From Periplaneta americana (lineage: Eukaryota; Arthropoda; Insecta; Blattodea; Blattidae), in assembly GCF_040183065.1 (NCBI RefSeq), contig NC_091122.1, positions 77,422,955-77,486,954 of the forward strand: a stretch of DNA of 64,000 nt, in the 5' to 3' direction. The translations under genes and the position numbers were made by a program. The notes beneath the pieces were generated by a model that was given only the letters and a program-made list of their open reading frames with translations, searched no databases and was not told where the DNA came from. Numbering within the stretch: the stretch's first letter is position 1; the number at the start of each line of letters is the position of its first letter. Shown piece by piece: positions 53,996 through 64,000 of the stretch.

Positions 53996-54869
53996 GGTTG
54001 ACTAAATTGTGTCCAACAACCTTAGTAAATACGCCCTATTACAGACCTGCAGAACTGTAGCTCTTGAGAGCGACTTCTTTCCTCCCCTTTCTTACCCCAC
54101 CCACCTTTTCTACCTGTGCGGTCACGGCATTCTAGTTACGCTTGGCTGCATCAACATTAATTCTCGCGACTGAAGGCGATCATCCCGAATAGTAGTGGAG
54201 TGAGGCTGACGTCATAATTCCCCTACTTGCGAGTTCTGCAGGCCAGCCCTATTACATAGCACCCACTGGAATTTCTGAGTAACAGAGATAGTTTATATGC
54301 ATAGTAGTTTTGTACATATGTCCCTTTGTATTTGTATACACAAAATATAAGTGTAATAATAACTTTCTGAGTTATATTAAGCAAAGGAGTCATTTTTTTT
54401 ATTAATTATGTCCAACAGATTTAGTAAATAATCGTTATTATAACTTTACTGTAATATGCATGAAAAGGTTGTTCATGTGCCCACAGGGTCGTTTTCGACC
54501 CACGGTTAAATGGGCACTAATGATTATGTAAGCGGAGATTTTGCATTGTCATTCTCTTACTATGACTAAAAGAAGCAACATTGATGAAAATGGAGACTTT
54601 TTTTCAAAAATAAAAGTTATGGGCATATATGGGTTAATGTTTATAAAATGAGCATCGTACTCATTTCATGTACAATGGGTAAAAAATTACGGAGATGCCA
54701 ACTATGGCTAATACAAAAAAGGAGATGGTCCCATTCTTTTTGGTATGAATGATAGGCTTGTTAGTTTGTGATATATTTTTAATTTATAGATTGGGCTCAT
54801 AAGGAAATTTTTCCAATCTTCGATACCTCATGCCATATATGGGACTGATGTTTGATTTGCTTTTCGTTA

Positions 54870-55380
54870 TGGGTGATGATGGGCGATAATGTGAAGAATG
54901 CATAACATGTATTAATGGGATAAGCACTCAATAATAAGTTAGTGAAACAGAAAAATTGTAACGAAAAAAAAAAAAACACAGTTTCGTAATGTAACTTTGT
55001 TTGTACACATTTGTATCCACCATTGCACTAACTTATCACAGGTCAGTACTGACATTATCACTAAACAAAAAATCACCAGCCTTTACCGCTTGAAAATCCT
55101 TTTTTGTTTTTTTTTTAATCCAAGAAAACTTTATTGTATAAAATATACATTATAGATGAACTCATAATATGATACAAAAAAAAATCACATGGAATAGGTT
55201 AAATAAGGAGATAGCTAAGAGTGACATGAGACCGAGGTATGTGACAAGATTAGTGAATTAGTTGAGGGGATAGCTAAGTAATGTGAGGTCGAGCAGTTTG
55301 TTTCAAAATGTAGTAAATTACGTTTTAAATAAGAGGTGCATCGTAATGGATGTGGAAATGTTGTGGTTTGGGTGAGCTCA
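54870..55380. repeat. Unclassified repeat XY, copy 1 (order X then Y)
   Basis: Segment X (54870-55195) and segment Y (55200-55380) recur in the same orientation at 57640-58307 and 62965-63005, but there Y comes before X. X includes GGGATAAGCACTCAATAATA and GTAATGTAACTTTGTTTGTA; Y includes TTAGTTGAGGGGATAGCTAA. Confidence 0.82.
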
Positions 55381-55569
55381 CCAGTAGTTGACCAGTTAAG
55401 GAACATTTGTTTCTTAAATCTCCATTTTGTTTGTCGATAAAGTCACAAGGAAAATATTTCTACAGTAAAATAATAATAAAATGTTGACAAAAGCATGGTG
55501 CTATTCAATACTTGTTTAAAGGAATGTAACATGATGAAATTTATTTTTAAACTAACGGCTTACAAACAT

Positions 55570-55630
55570 ACCAGTAGTTGACCGCAGTGTCAGTAAATGA
55601 CCAGTTTTCGACCAGTAGTTGACCACTACT
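55570..55630. repeat. Short ACCAGTAGTTGACC repeats
   Basis: ACCAGTAGTTGACC occurs at about 55570 and 55611 with a variant between, and another copy is at about 55380. Confidence 0.7.
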
Positions 55631-55690
55631 AAAACAAATTACGTAGATACTGTATGACTATTTTAACACAGAAGACACACTTATATTCTA

Positions 55691-57025
55691 TTACATAAAT
55701 ATGCACTTACATTCTAACCTGTAAAATTGAAAATATGAATCCCATAAGTGTGTCTTTTTTATAGTTTTCCTGCATTCGAGAAAAACATACTGCACTGTAC
55801 CCTCAGATATAGTATCAGTATCTTCTTGTACTGGCCACTTGAACACATTTCCAGCCACTTGTTGAGCAAATACATCAAAATCTTCTTCCTCTTTCTTTAC
55901 CACTTTTCCCACAAAATAAATGACAAGTTTTCCTCGCTGTATATTTCACAATGCCCCAATATCCGTGTTTCACATGGTTCTCATCACCACTGCTTTGGTT
56001 GTTGCTATTTTCCTCAGAAATGTCCAAAGGCATGTCATCAGCATCTGATGATGAAGTCTGGAATTCTAGCTCTAACTCAGAGCTATCTGACTGAGAGCCC
56101 TTTGGTTTGTTTAGGTTTTTTGCTATCAGACCTTCCTTGATTACTTCCGTCTCTTTTTTCTCGTCTTTTCCTCGTATTGTTTTTTCTTTCTTCCTTCCAT
56201 ATTTCTTTTTTTCTTTTGGTTAACATTTAACTTACTTCCTAATGATATAATGATATTGTAGCCACCTTTTACTTGTAATATCATGTGGTAAACTTACTTT
56301 TCTGCTGCATTTCCTCAGTCTGCATTTCTTCTCAATTTTGCTGTGCTTCTTCAACAGTATTGTTTTTGACAAGTCAATATGGCACCATCGGTAGTGTTGT
56401 TAGAATTATTGAGTTGTATGCATCTTTTTCATAATTTTAACCAATTGCAGGAAAGGTCAGATGCCACATCATCTCCAGTCCATTTTTTCATTAGCTGCAA
56501 CAGTTCTGAATTCTTCAGTGTATCCAGCTTTCATAGCCATAGCAATAACAACTGATATTTCACATTAAACTTTGTTGATTTGAGGTTCACAGTTCCATTT
56601 CCATCAACACTTCTAGCCAAATGGCCCAGGCATCGAGAATAATCTACTGCATTTGCATCAGATGGAAAGATGCCGCAGTTACGGAAACCATTCTGGAGTG
56701 GCTCTTTCATCGAAAACTTTTTCTAGTGACTGACAAAAATTTATTTTTTTTACTGCACATTCCTTACACTTATACGGCAAATCCTCAACTGCATTTTTCC
56801 AACCAGTTTTTAAGAGCTCAAATACAGAAATATCAGCAAATTGCAGAATGTGTGTAGCATTTATGAGCAAGGTAAACAAAAGAATTTTATTTTCTGCACA
56901 TAATTTGGCAACTACAGTGACCATCAATTTAGGAGGAGGCATTCTATCCTTCAGCTTATTAGTCAGGGTGAAATGTAGTATTCCATATTTTCTTGGAATT
57001 TGCAGAATTGGAATAGAGTCATTTG
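55691..57025 (-). pseudogene. pogo/CENP-B-type DDE_1 transposase, 3' part
   Basis: Reads KLMVTVVAKLCAENKILLFT, then LLINATHILQFADISVFELL and KTGWKNAVEDLP, the block around the last catalytic region of DDE_1 (pogo/Tigger/Jerky) transposases, usually NATHILQPLDVSVF. After a frameshift near 56680 it continues FRNCGIFPSDANAVDYSRCL. The far C-terminus (55912-55691) reads FKWPVQEDTDTISEGTVQY preceded by GKVVKKEEEDFDVFAQQV, a tail seen in insect members. The helix-turn-helix half and the first catalytic acids are missing, and stops and frameshifts are present in between. The changed Pro-Leu after LQ suggests loss of constraint. Confidence 0.72.
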
Positions 57026-57639
57026 AGCGTCCTTAACTACATTATTTAAGGATTATTTTATATATTTGAAGAAATTTTTTCCATTTTTGGACCTAGTCAT
57101 AAGAGATAGTTGCAACATTTAAAACACAGGTTACATACAATCTACATAATTTACATAAAAAGTTAGGAGCACATTTGCAAGTGGTGGACAGGTACTGGAT
57201 ATGTCTTTACTCGTATTTTAAACCGGTCTTGTCAACTATTGCTGCTTGATAAAAATTAAGAACTAGTAAATGATCACCCCTATTAATTACTCATAAGAAC
57301 TATAATAACTGAGAATGTGTATGTAGCCTACATAATTCCTATGCAGAAGGCAAAATATGCATTCATTCAATATAATATAATTTGGCTATATATCAGAGCT
57401 GTGTTCAGATTTTTGTACACTTCCCTAATAGCAAGCACCAGCTGAAGCCATACTGCGAACATAGCTTTGTTTCCTACGTTTTCTGCTTTCTGTAATAATT
57501 TCCTGTTACACTGATGTCAAATGAAACAAAGAGATGTTAAAGATTATATATAACTGAAAAAAATATTTTGCAGTGTTGCCAGAATGCTTATTTTTAATTA
57601 AAACATTCCCATGTGGTCAGCTACTGATGAGTTCACCCT

Positions 57640-57811
57640 AGCTAAGTGACATGAGGCCGAGGTATGTAACAAGATTAGTGGATTAGTTGAGGGGATAGCT
57701 AAGTGATGTGAGGTCGAACAATTTCTTTCAAAATGTAGTAAGTTATGTTTTAAATAAGAGGTGCGTCATAATGGATGTGGAAATGTTGTGGTTTGTAGTG
57801 AAAGAAGGAAA
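57640..57811. repeat. Repeat XY, copy 2, segment Y
   Basis: Matches 55200-55380 in the same orientation (GATTAGTGGATTAGTTGAGG, TTTCAAAATGTAGTAAGTTA). It ends at the SINE insertion. Confidence 0.8.
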
Positions 57812-57823
57812 TGTAGGCATATA

Positions 57824-58034
57824 TATATATTTTTTTATTTGATTGGGTTATTTTACGACGCTGTATCAACATCTAGGTTATTTATTGTCTGAATGATATG
57901 AAGGTGATAATGCCGATGAAGTGAGTCCGGGGACCAACACCGAAAGTTACCCAGCATTTGCTCGTATTGGGTTGAGGGAAAACCCCGGAAAAAACCTCAA
58001 CCAGGTAACTTGCCCCGACCGGGATTCGAACCCG
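57824..58034 (-). mobile_element. tRNA-derived SINE, 5'-truncated at the B box
   Basis: Flanked by TGTAGGCATATA (57812-57823, 58035-58046). Minus strand starts within GGGTTCGAATCCCGG and carries the same body as the 18449 copy (CCGGGGTTTTCCCTCAACCC, AATACGAGCAAATGCTGGG) and an A/T-rich tail. The A box is lost. Confidence 0.9.
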
Positions 58035-58054
58035 TGTAGGCATATAAAACACTT

Positions 58055-58307
58055 GATGTGATAATGTGAAAAATGTATAACTTATTAATGGGATAAGCAC
58101 TCAATAATAATGAAATAGAACACAGTTTTCGTAATGTAACTTTGTTTGTACATCGTTTATATCCGCCATTGCACTAACTTGTCACAGACCGGTACTGACA
58201 ACATTACTTAAACAAAAAATTCACCAGCCTTTGCCCAGTGCTTGAAAATCCTTTCGCTTTCTTTCTTTTTTTAGTCCAAGAAAACTTTAATGTATAAAAT
58301 ATACGTT
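58055..58307. repeat. Repeat XY, copy 2, segment X left part
   Basis: Matches 54885-55152; the rest of X resumes at 62965 after the CR1-like insertion. Confidence 0.82.
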
Positions 58308-60213
58308 ATGTGTATGTATGTATTTATTTACACTGCAAATGGGTATATACCCGGTGGCAGTGGTAACTAATTACACTCAATAATGACAGTTAATAATAAA
58401 CACATTTAATAAAAAATATAATTAATAATAAATTAATAATAATTAATAATAATAATAACGATAATAATAATAACAATAACAAGGAGCATCCTAAATTAAA
58501 CTAAGAATGATCACTTGTAATAAAATTTAAAGTAAATCTAATTTGTATTTTAACCCTAAGTTCGAACTAAAATCCACGAGTATGATATGTTTATACCTGC
58601 ACAAGTACCTTTCAGCACCACACTCATATCGCTGACAACTCACTCACTGCACTGGAACTACGACACATTTCACTGATTCTATTTTGATTTCACTAACACT
58701 TCAAAAATATTTCACTGTTCAAATACTTTGAACTGCCACTATAAACTATAAAGCTTCATTGTCAGAAACACACTTCACTGACACAACACACTTCTTCACT
58801 GATACAACACTTCAATAATAAAATATTAATTACAGCCTTTAAATAGTGTGTATAATATACTACCATCTATTAATAAAGTCCTTAAGCCTATATTTAAATT
58901 CATTTTTGGTTATTGATAAAGCCTTTAGTAAGTCTGCAGGTAAAGCATTCCAGTCCCAGATAATACGATTGAGAAAAGAAAACTTTTCAGTGTCCATCCT
59001 CTGTCTTCTTTCCCTCAATTTATATGAGTGGCTGTTCCTTGAAGAGTAATTTGGCGGCCGCAACCTATTTTTTATATCTCTCCAGGCAGGCTCACCTCTG
59101 TATGTTTTGAACATTGCGCATAATCGAATTCGCGTTCTCCTGTCCGTGAGTGTGTCCCATTTTAATGGTGAATTATTACAACACTTGAGAGCCTGTTCTT
59201 GAATCTTTTCCAGTGTCTTAATATGTTCTACTCTGTAAGGATCCCAGCATGCAGCACCATATTCCATTACTGGACGAACTAGTGATTTATATGCAATCTC
59301 TTTGGATTTATCAGAGCCTTTTCTTAGTACCCTCATCACAAAGTGTAATGCTCTCCATGCCTTTCCCGCTGTGTCAGTAATGTGTTCCCCCAACTGAGAT
59401 CACTGCTTAATGTTATTCCTAGGTATTTACATTTGTTAACTTCTGGAATGGTTTCACCCCCTGAAGTAGCCTATACGATGCAATTATTTTATTTCTTTTT
59501 CTTGTAAAGCTGATGGCTTTGCTCTTTAGAGAATTTATTTTCATTTTGTTGGCTATTGCCCAATTATTATTTTATTCTATTGAGGTCATTCTGAAGAAGA
59601 GTAGTATCTTCATAACTTTTTTATTTTCCTGTGTACGATACAATCATCTGCGAATAAGCGAACCCTGGACAAGATGTTAACTGGCAGATCATTTACAAAA
59701 GCCAGGAATAGAAGAAGCCCCAAGACACTCCCCTGTGGGACTCCAGAAGTAATTTCAATTGGGTTCGATAATTCCTCCCCCACCATACTCTCTGAGTGTG
59801 ACAAATTAAAAATTCCATGATCCACTAGAGCACTCTGAAGTCACTCCCCATTGATTGTAGTTTAACCAACAATATATCGTGCGGGACTACATCGAATGCG
59901 CGTGAAAAGTCAATAATCACTGCATCTACTTGGCTATTTGAATCTATTCCGTCTACTAAATCCTGACATACAGTTACTAATTGACTCTCACATGACTAGC
60001 CCCCCCCCCCCGAAACCCATGCTGACAGTTATGTAACCAATTTGAATCATTCCAATGCTGCCTTAGATATGCTGAAATCAAATGTTCCATCTGTTTGCAA
60101 ACCACAGAGGTGAGGCTGACCTGTCTGTAATTTTTTGTATCTGAGCGAGACCCTGACTTACAAATTGGCACCACTTTTGCACCTTTCCAGTCTTGCGCGA
60201 CAGTACCATTGTT

Positions 60214-60419
60214 GGGCGTGCTTCCGAACAGGGGCAGCGGAATTTCCCCTAAGATTAGAGCCCAGTTTAGGTGTTGTATATTAATAGAAAATTAGGGGCT
60301 AGAAAATATTGAGAATAGGACGCATGTTTATATGACATTTTTTCCGATTAATACACACACACCTAAACTGGGCTGTAACCGTAGAGGAAATGCTGCTGCC
60401 CCTTTTCGGAAGCGTGCCC
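60214..60419. mobile_element. 206-bp hAT-type MITE inside the LINE RT
   Basis: Ends GGGCGTGCTTCCGAACAGGG and (reverse complement) GGGCACGCTTCCGAAAAGGG with arms of about 36 bp. CCATTGTT flanks both (60206-60213, 60420-60427). Confidence 0.9.
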
Positions 60420-61448
60420 CCATTGTTTATTGATATTTCAAATATAGGCACTAGATAGGGAATCATGGCTTCCCCTCCCAATTTTAACATGTCTCCGGCG
60501 ATACCATCAGGTCCTACTGATTTATGAGCTTTGAATTTAGAGATCCTTCTCTTTATGTCCCTAGGCTTGATGAAAACTGACCCATATTTTCCACAGAAGC
60601 GAAGTTTGGTATTATTGCCCTCATCACAAAAACAATGGCATAATAGGAATTTAGTTTTTCTGCTTCTTCGCTGTCTTGTACAATAAATTGCTTGCGGTCA
60701 TTTTTTAGAGGGAGGCTCAAATAGTTTTTCTTACTTTGTCTCGTCACATATTTATAAAATTATCCCCACCCGTTTTGCTCACCTTTGAAAAGTTTATATA
60801 GGTAAGTTTCCTGTGCTATCTTCACATTAAGCAGTTCTCTCGATAGTTGTGTGAATTTTGTTTGTTTTACAACGCTTTCCTTGTGCTGGCTGTAGGATTT
60901 CCTTAGTTTTCTTTTCAGTTTCTGTATGTATTTATTATAATATTCTGGATTGGGATTGTTTGATAAGTGTTTAACCAGGATAAATTTCTGTATTCCTTTA
61001 ATATAATCTGCTTGAACTCCGCCCAGCATTCTTCTACACTATAGCCCTTTACTGCCCATAATGAGTACTTTTCTCTAAGATAATTTTGGAAGCCTTCTCT
61101 GTCCGCTTTGTTATATTGCAAGATATTTTTGTTCTTTGTTCCACTTTGCTTGTCCTTAGCATTCCATATTATTTCAAGAATTACTGCGTTGTGGTCACTA
61201 ATACCTGAAATCACTTCAATACCTGCAACTATTTCTGAGGGTCTTGAAAGAAATATGTCTAGTAAGGAATCTCCCCTTGTCGCCCTATCTGTTACTTGTA
61301 TTAAGTTATGTTTCCAAATGAGTGAGTTTACTAATGACTGGGCTTGACCCATCCCACCATCTATTGTACCCTGCCAGTTTATCTGGGGCAAGTTTAGGTC
61401 TCCTGCGATAATAACATATTGACTGCGAATGTGTCTATTTTCCAACAT

Positions 61449-61470
61449 ATCTCTTATTTTACATGGAGCC
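61449..61470 (-). other. Endonuclease frameshift point
   Basis: Upstream the frame reads GLNRAPKEGSM then TAA; downstream the endonuclease resumes as MLENRHIRSQYVIIAGDLN in another frame, which places an indel here. Confidence 0.6.
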
Positions 61471-62000
61471 TTCTTTCGGAGCCCTGTTTAAACCGATGAT
61501 GTGTAATATGTTTTGCGAATAATCATCCGTTATGTCTACACCCAACATTTCGAACTCCAAGTCTTTAAAATTTTCAGCGCTCTGCAGGCACTCTTTTACA
61601 CATATAAAAACCCCTCCCCCTGTTCCTTCATGGTCGCGTCTGTATATTACATAATCGTTTCTAAATACTTCTGAGTCTGTTACTTTGCTGGAAAGCCATG
61701 ATTCTGTTCTTATTATGATGTCAGGATTATGCGAATCTACTAGGTTCTAGAATTCAACTGATTTATTATAAATACTTCTACAATTGACCTGCAGTACTAC
61801 TAAAGACTTATCATTATGTGACATAATATTGTTGATCCCTGTTGTTTCTGCTGTGGCCACTGCTACCACCTCTGTCTCTCCCATTGCCGTTGCTGTCGCC
61901 TCTTCCTCTGCCGTTGTAATAGTACTCGTACATACTCTTTGATTCCGTCATTTCCGGTCATTGCTTCTCTGTGTTGATGCCACCCTCGAGAACAGCGCTC

Positions 62001-62800
62001 CTAGTTCGTCGCTCCTCTTCGATTTAGGTGGACTCCGTCACGTCCCAGGTCCCTGTCATCAATCCACGAATTTGGGTTCACGAATGTTGCTCCCATTCTA
62101 TCTGCCACCCAGTCGAATGCCTTATTGATTCGCCTAATTCGAGTCCAATGAAAATCTCTTCGCCACACTATCCCGCTAATAATTATCTTTCCCTGGGGGT
62201 ACAGTTCCTTCGTCCTTACTGCCAAGTCGTACATATCTCCCATAACATACTCAAAGCGTTGCCTCAGGTCATTGGTCCACACATGTAATATAGTTTTTTT
62301 GTCCCTTTTCTCCTGTTGCTCCAGTTTATGTCTCACTTCTTCGACCCTTATCCCCGGGTAGCACAGCACTTCAAGGTCCTTATTCTCTTGTCCCACATGT
62401 CGCACCATGGAATCTCTTATCACTATATCTGCTTCTCCTCACTCGCCTCCCCTTGTCATTCCTCGCGTAGTCGCCTGTTCTCTGCTTCCATCTCTCTCAG
62501 CCGTTCTTTCGTCTGTTGCAGCTTCCCTTTCAGTTCCGCTACCTCTTTCTTCAGCGATTCAGTTTCTGTATTCGTGGTCACAACTATGTCCCACATACAT
62601 TCCTTACAGTTCCAGTTCTCCTCAATATGCTGATCCCTCTTGAGTTTTTGGCAGCTGAAATGAAACCACGTCGAACAGGTGCTGCGCAGAAAACCAGTCC
62701 TCAAACTGTTCCTGCATACTCCGCACTTCACAGGTTCCACAGGTCCTGGGTTCAGTTCCACTCCTCCAATCACCAACAGCATGGCTAGTATCAGGATCAC
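62001..62800 (-). pseudogene. CR1-like ORF1, PHD-like finger and esterase domain
   Basis: The N-terminal piece (62800-62456) holds a hydrophobic start, a 2A-like motif, a PHD-like finger (CGVC, STC, WFHFSC, CKEC) and a coiled coil (LKKEVAELKGKLQQTKERL). A TAA sits two codons before GTG 62800, so the likely start is ATG 62782. After a frameshift near 62440 the second piece (62423-62001) is an SGNH/GDSL-type esterase: IRDSMVRHVG (normally GDS), HVWTNDL (normally GTND) and DGVHLNRRG with the catalytic Asp-x2-His. CR1-group ORF1 proteins with PHD and esterase modules are known. Gly to Arg in the first block and Gly to Trp in the third suggest decay. Confidence 0.8.
62741..62767 (-). other. 2A-like ribosome-skipping motif
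   Basis: Codes for GGVELNPGP after the hydrophobic run LILAMLLVI, close to the consensus D-V/I-E-x-N-P-G-P, with Gly in place of Asp. The NPGP core is intact. It sits at the very N-terminus of ORF1, as in 2A-bearing non-LTR retrotransposons of other animals. Confidence 0.7.
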
Positions 62801-62964
62801 AGCTTAGTGTCGGTTCCTCACCCCCTGGCCTGAAGCTGCCAGAATCCACTTCACCGTCCGCGCTGCCCAGGTACCAATCCTTGCCCGGTACACTGCAAGT
62901 TCACATCCCATTCTACCTGCTCTCTAAGACAATCTGTTCTCGACGACTATCTGCTCACAACTCA

Positions 62965-63399
62965 TAGTTGAGCTCATAAAATGATAAAAAAAACACATGG
63001 AATATGTATTCGGGGAGCCATCCTGTGAGTGGTCCCGACATTAAAACAGTTATACATTAGTCTTATACTATTGAAAATCCTGCAGCCTTTTGGAATTTCA
63101 CCTTTTCCCCTTCAGTGTTTACATTGCGAAACGCAAGTTTTTGCATTTCTGCCATTTTCATAGTATTCATATAGACTACTGGGATAGATAGCCTTGATGT
63201 CTTCTAAGCTAAGGTAACTTAATCTAACATAAATAATAATGAAGATAGTCTTATCTTGAAGACTTCAATCATATATTCTTATGAGGTTTTTGGTGAATCT
63301 TTACAATAGTGTTACCAAAGGAAGGTAGACAGCAAAAACGGGCACATTCTTAAACAATTTTGAGTATATGTCATATCAATAGCATAAATTAACCTTAAT
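62965..63399. other. Repeat X remainder, then no gene seen
   Basis: The first about 40 bp (AGCTCATAAAATGATAAAA, CACATGGAATA) complete segment X. The rest has no recognised feature. Confidence 0.65.
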
Positions 63400-63720
63400 C
63401 TAACCTGCCACTGATTCGTATATGCAAGTCATAACAAAAGCCTAAACTAACCTAACTTATCACAGATTCGTGTATGTAAGGCATACCAAAAGCCTAAAGT
63501 AATGTAACCTGTGACAGATTCATATAACTTATGGAAGGAATATGAAAGGCACATATCTTGATATTAACACATAAGCTATATAAAAAAATCGAGTGTATAC
63601 TAGCGTGACACTTTCATAATGTCACCTAAGTTATGTAGGTATGACTGAGGAAAGAGTTGTAAAACAGTTGAGGGTGTATAAGTACGAAGGGAACTATCTC
63701 TGTGCTAATATAGCCCAATG
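63400..63720. repeat. Interspersed repeat R, copy 3
   Basis: Contains GATTCGTATATGCAAG, CATAACAAAAGCCTAAACTA, ACAGATTCGTGTATG and GAAGGGAACTATCTCTGTGC, as in the copies at 32816 and 44150, with an internal duplication of the GATTCGTRTATG-AAGCCTAAA unit. Confidence 0.72.
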
Positions 63721-64000
63721 ATTTAAGTACCGTATGCTTTCCTTCCCGTGTGTGTAGTGTGGGGAGATATTGAAGTTTTACCTTAATATCACGTAATCCG
63801 TGTCGCAATTTGCATTGGTTTGATTTCAGATTTCATCGAAATTACACTCCTTGAGTTTCCCTCTACACATTCCAATTACTTTTGTCTCAACCATTGTGTG
63901 TATGTGTAAGTCTGTGTATATATGGTCTAATGTAATGGTTATGTCAATTCAAATAGGCTTATGTTCACTATAACTACTGAATATGTTGCCCATTTTATTT

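Larger units (their letters stand above)
50577..54637. mobile_element. piggyBac-like element, TTAA-flanked, internally replaced
   Basis: TTAA at 50577-50580 precedes CCCATATATCCCCACAGGG; at the right, the reverse complement reads TTAA then CCCATATATGCCCATAA. TTAA duplication and CCC-initiated ends are piggyBac traits. An acidic piggyBac-type N-terminal remnant lies at 53714-53995. Most of the interior is nested DNA (50769-53256). Confidence 0.78.
58860..61800 (-). pseudogene. CR1-like ORF2 endonuclease-RT, many frameshifts
   Basis: The endonuclease begins near 61800 with NPDIIIRTESWLSSKV (catalytic Glu in TES), GTGGGVFICVKE and, after a frameshift near 61460, YVIIAGDLNLPQINW and ISDHNAVILEIIW. 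The linker (61029-60760) reads YIQKLKRKLRKSYSQHKE. RT pieces follow: SRSDTKNYRQVSLTSVVCKQ and QHGFRGGG (60174-59977), GVPQGSVLGLLLFLAFVNDL and RLFADDCIVHRKI (59825-59610), and the C-terminal ITDTAGKAWRALHFVMRVLR to 58860. A C-run at 60001-60010 and a MITE at 60214-60419 break the RT. The FADD catalytic pair survives. Confidence 0.82.
58308..62964 (-). mobile_element. CR1-like LINE, near full length, 4.66 kb
   Basis: Minus-strand element with ORF1 (2A-like motif, PHD-like finger, coiled coil, esterase-like domain) and ORF2 (endonuclease, RT). The 3' end is a TATG/CATA microsatellite. Its limits are set by the interrupted repeat X: the flanks ACGTTAT and TAGTTGAGCTC correspond to the continuous ACATTATAGATGAACTC at 55148-55163. 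Only a 2-3-bp duplication is possible. ORFs are heavily frameshifted. Confidence 0.87.

Noticed and set aside
62028-62643. Plus-strand ORFs over the CR1 ORF1 region
   Set aside because: They are antisense shadows of the PHD/esterase ORF1.

Overview
The window is eukaryotic, AT-rich and almost entirely made of mobile DNA. There are spliced genes, tRNA-derived SINEs, CR1-, Jockey- and RTE-like LINEs, hAT, PIF/Harbinger, Tc1/mariner, pogo, piggyBac and P-element-like DNA transposons, and one Ty3/Gypsy element. This mix, plus a SINE body that I recall from cockroach and termite families, suggests an insect and probably a blattodean (inference). I see no rRNA genes, CRISPR arrays or bacterial-type operons. 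The only candidate host coding sequence is a possible first exon at 43838-43959.

Layout. 1-2640: 5' part of a Jockey-like LINE on the minus strand. 2845-7520: a decayed intron-containing P-element-like THAP transposase gene with a MITE in one intron. 7727-8537: two TA-flanked MITEs that abut. 10351-13430: a second Jockey-like LINE, ORF2 nearly open. 13631-25825: a dense nest. It holds a CR1-like LINE (14246-17375), a hAT-like element with exact 8-bp target duplication (17460-19982) carrying a SINE and a TTA-flanked Harbinger-like element, a 1.9-kb inverted-repeat element (20309-22188), and a three-level nest (22334-25825) in which element C sits on the edge of element B, which sits in element A. 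25826-34968: mostly featureless AT-rich DNA with SINEs, tRNA-like sequences, a LINE remnant and a small MITE.

34969-40881: a Ty3/Gypsy retrotransposon with a 788-bp 5' LTR, gag, pol and a truncated 3' LTR. The LTRs differ at one visible base in 215, so the insertion is young, yet gag has a stop and the protease aspartate is changed. 40982-47138: a long-inverted-repeat element, the possible host exon, and a hAT-like element holding RTE-like LINE pieces. 47569-50112: two decayed minus-strand transposon-type genes. 50577-54637: a TTAA-flanked piggyBac-like element containing nested Harbinger-like elements and a Tc1-like fragment. 54870-63000: a duplicated unclassified repeat, a pogo-like transposase remnant, and a full-length but decayed CR1-like LINE (58308-62964). 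Its ORF1 has a 2A-like motif, a PHD-like finger and an esterase-like domain.

No gene set here works as a pathway. The interest lies in insertion order, which several paralogous empty sites and target duplications let one read directly. I also note a recurring tRNA-like sequence plus T-run arrangement and the 2A-like motif. Exon joins and family names come from reading by eye; no searches were run.
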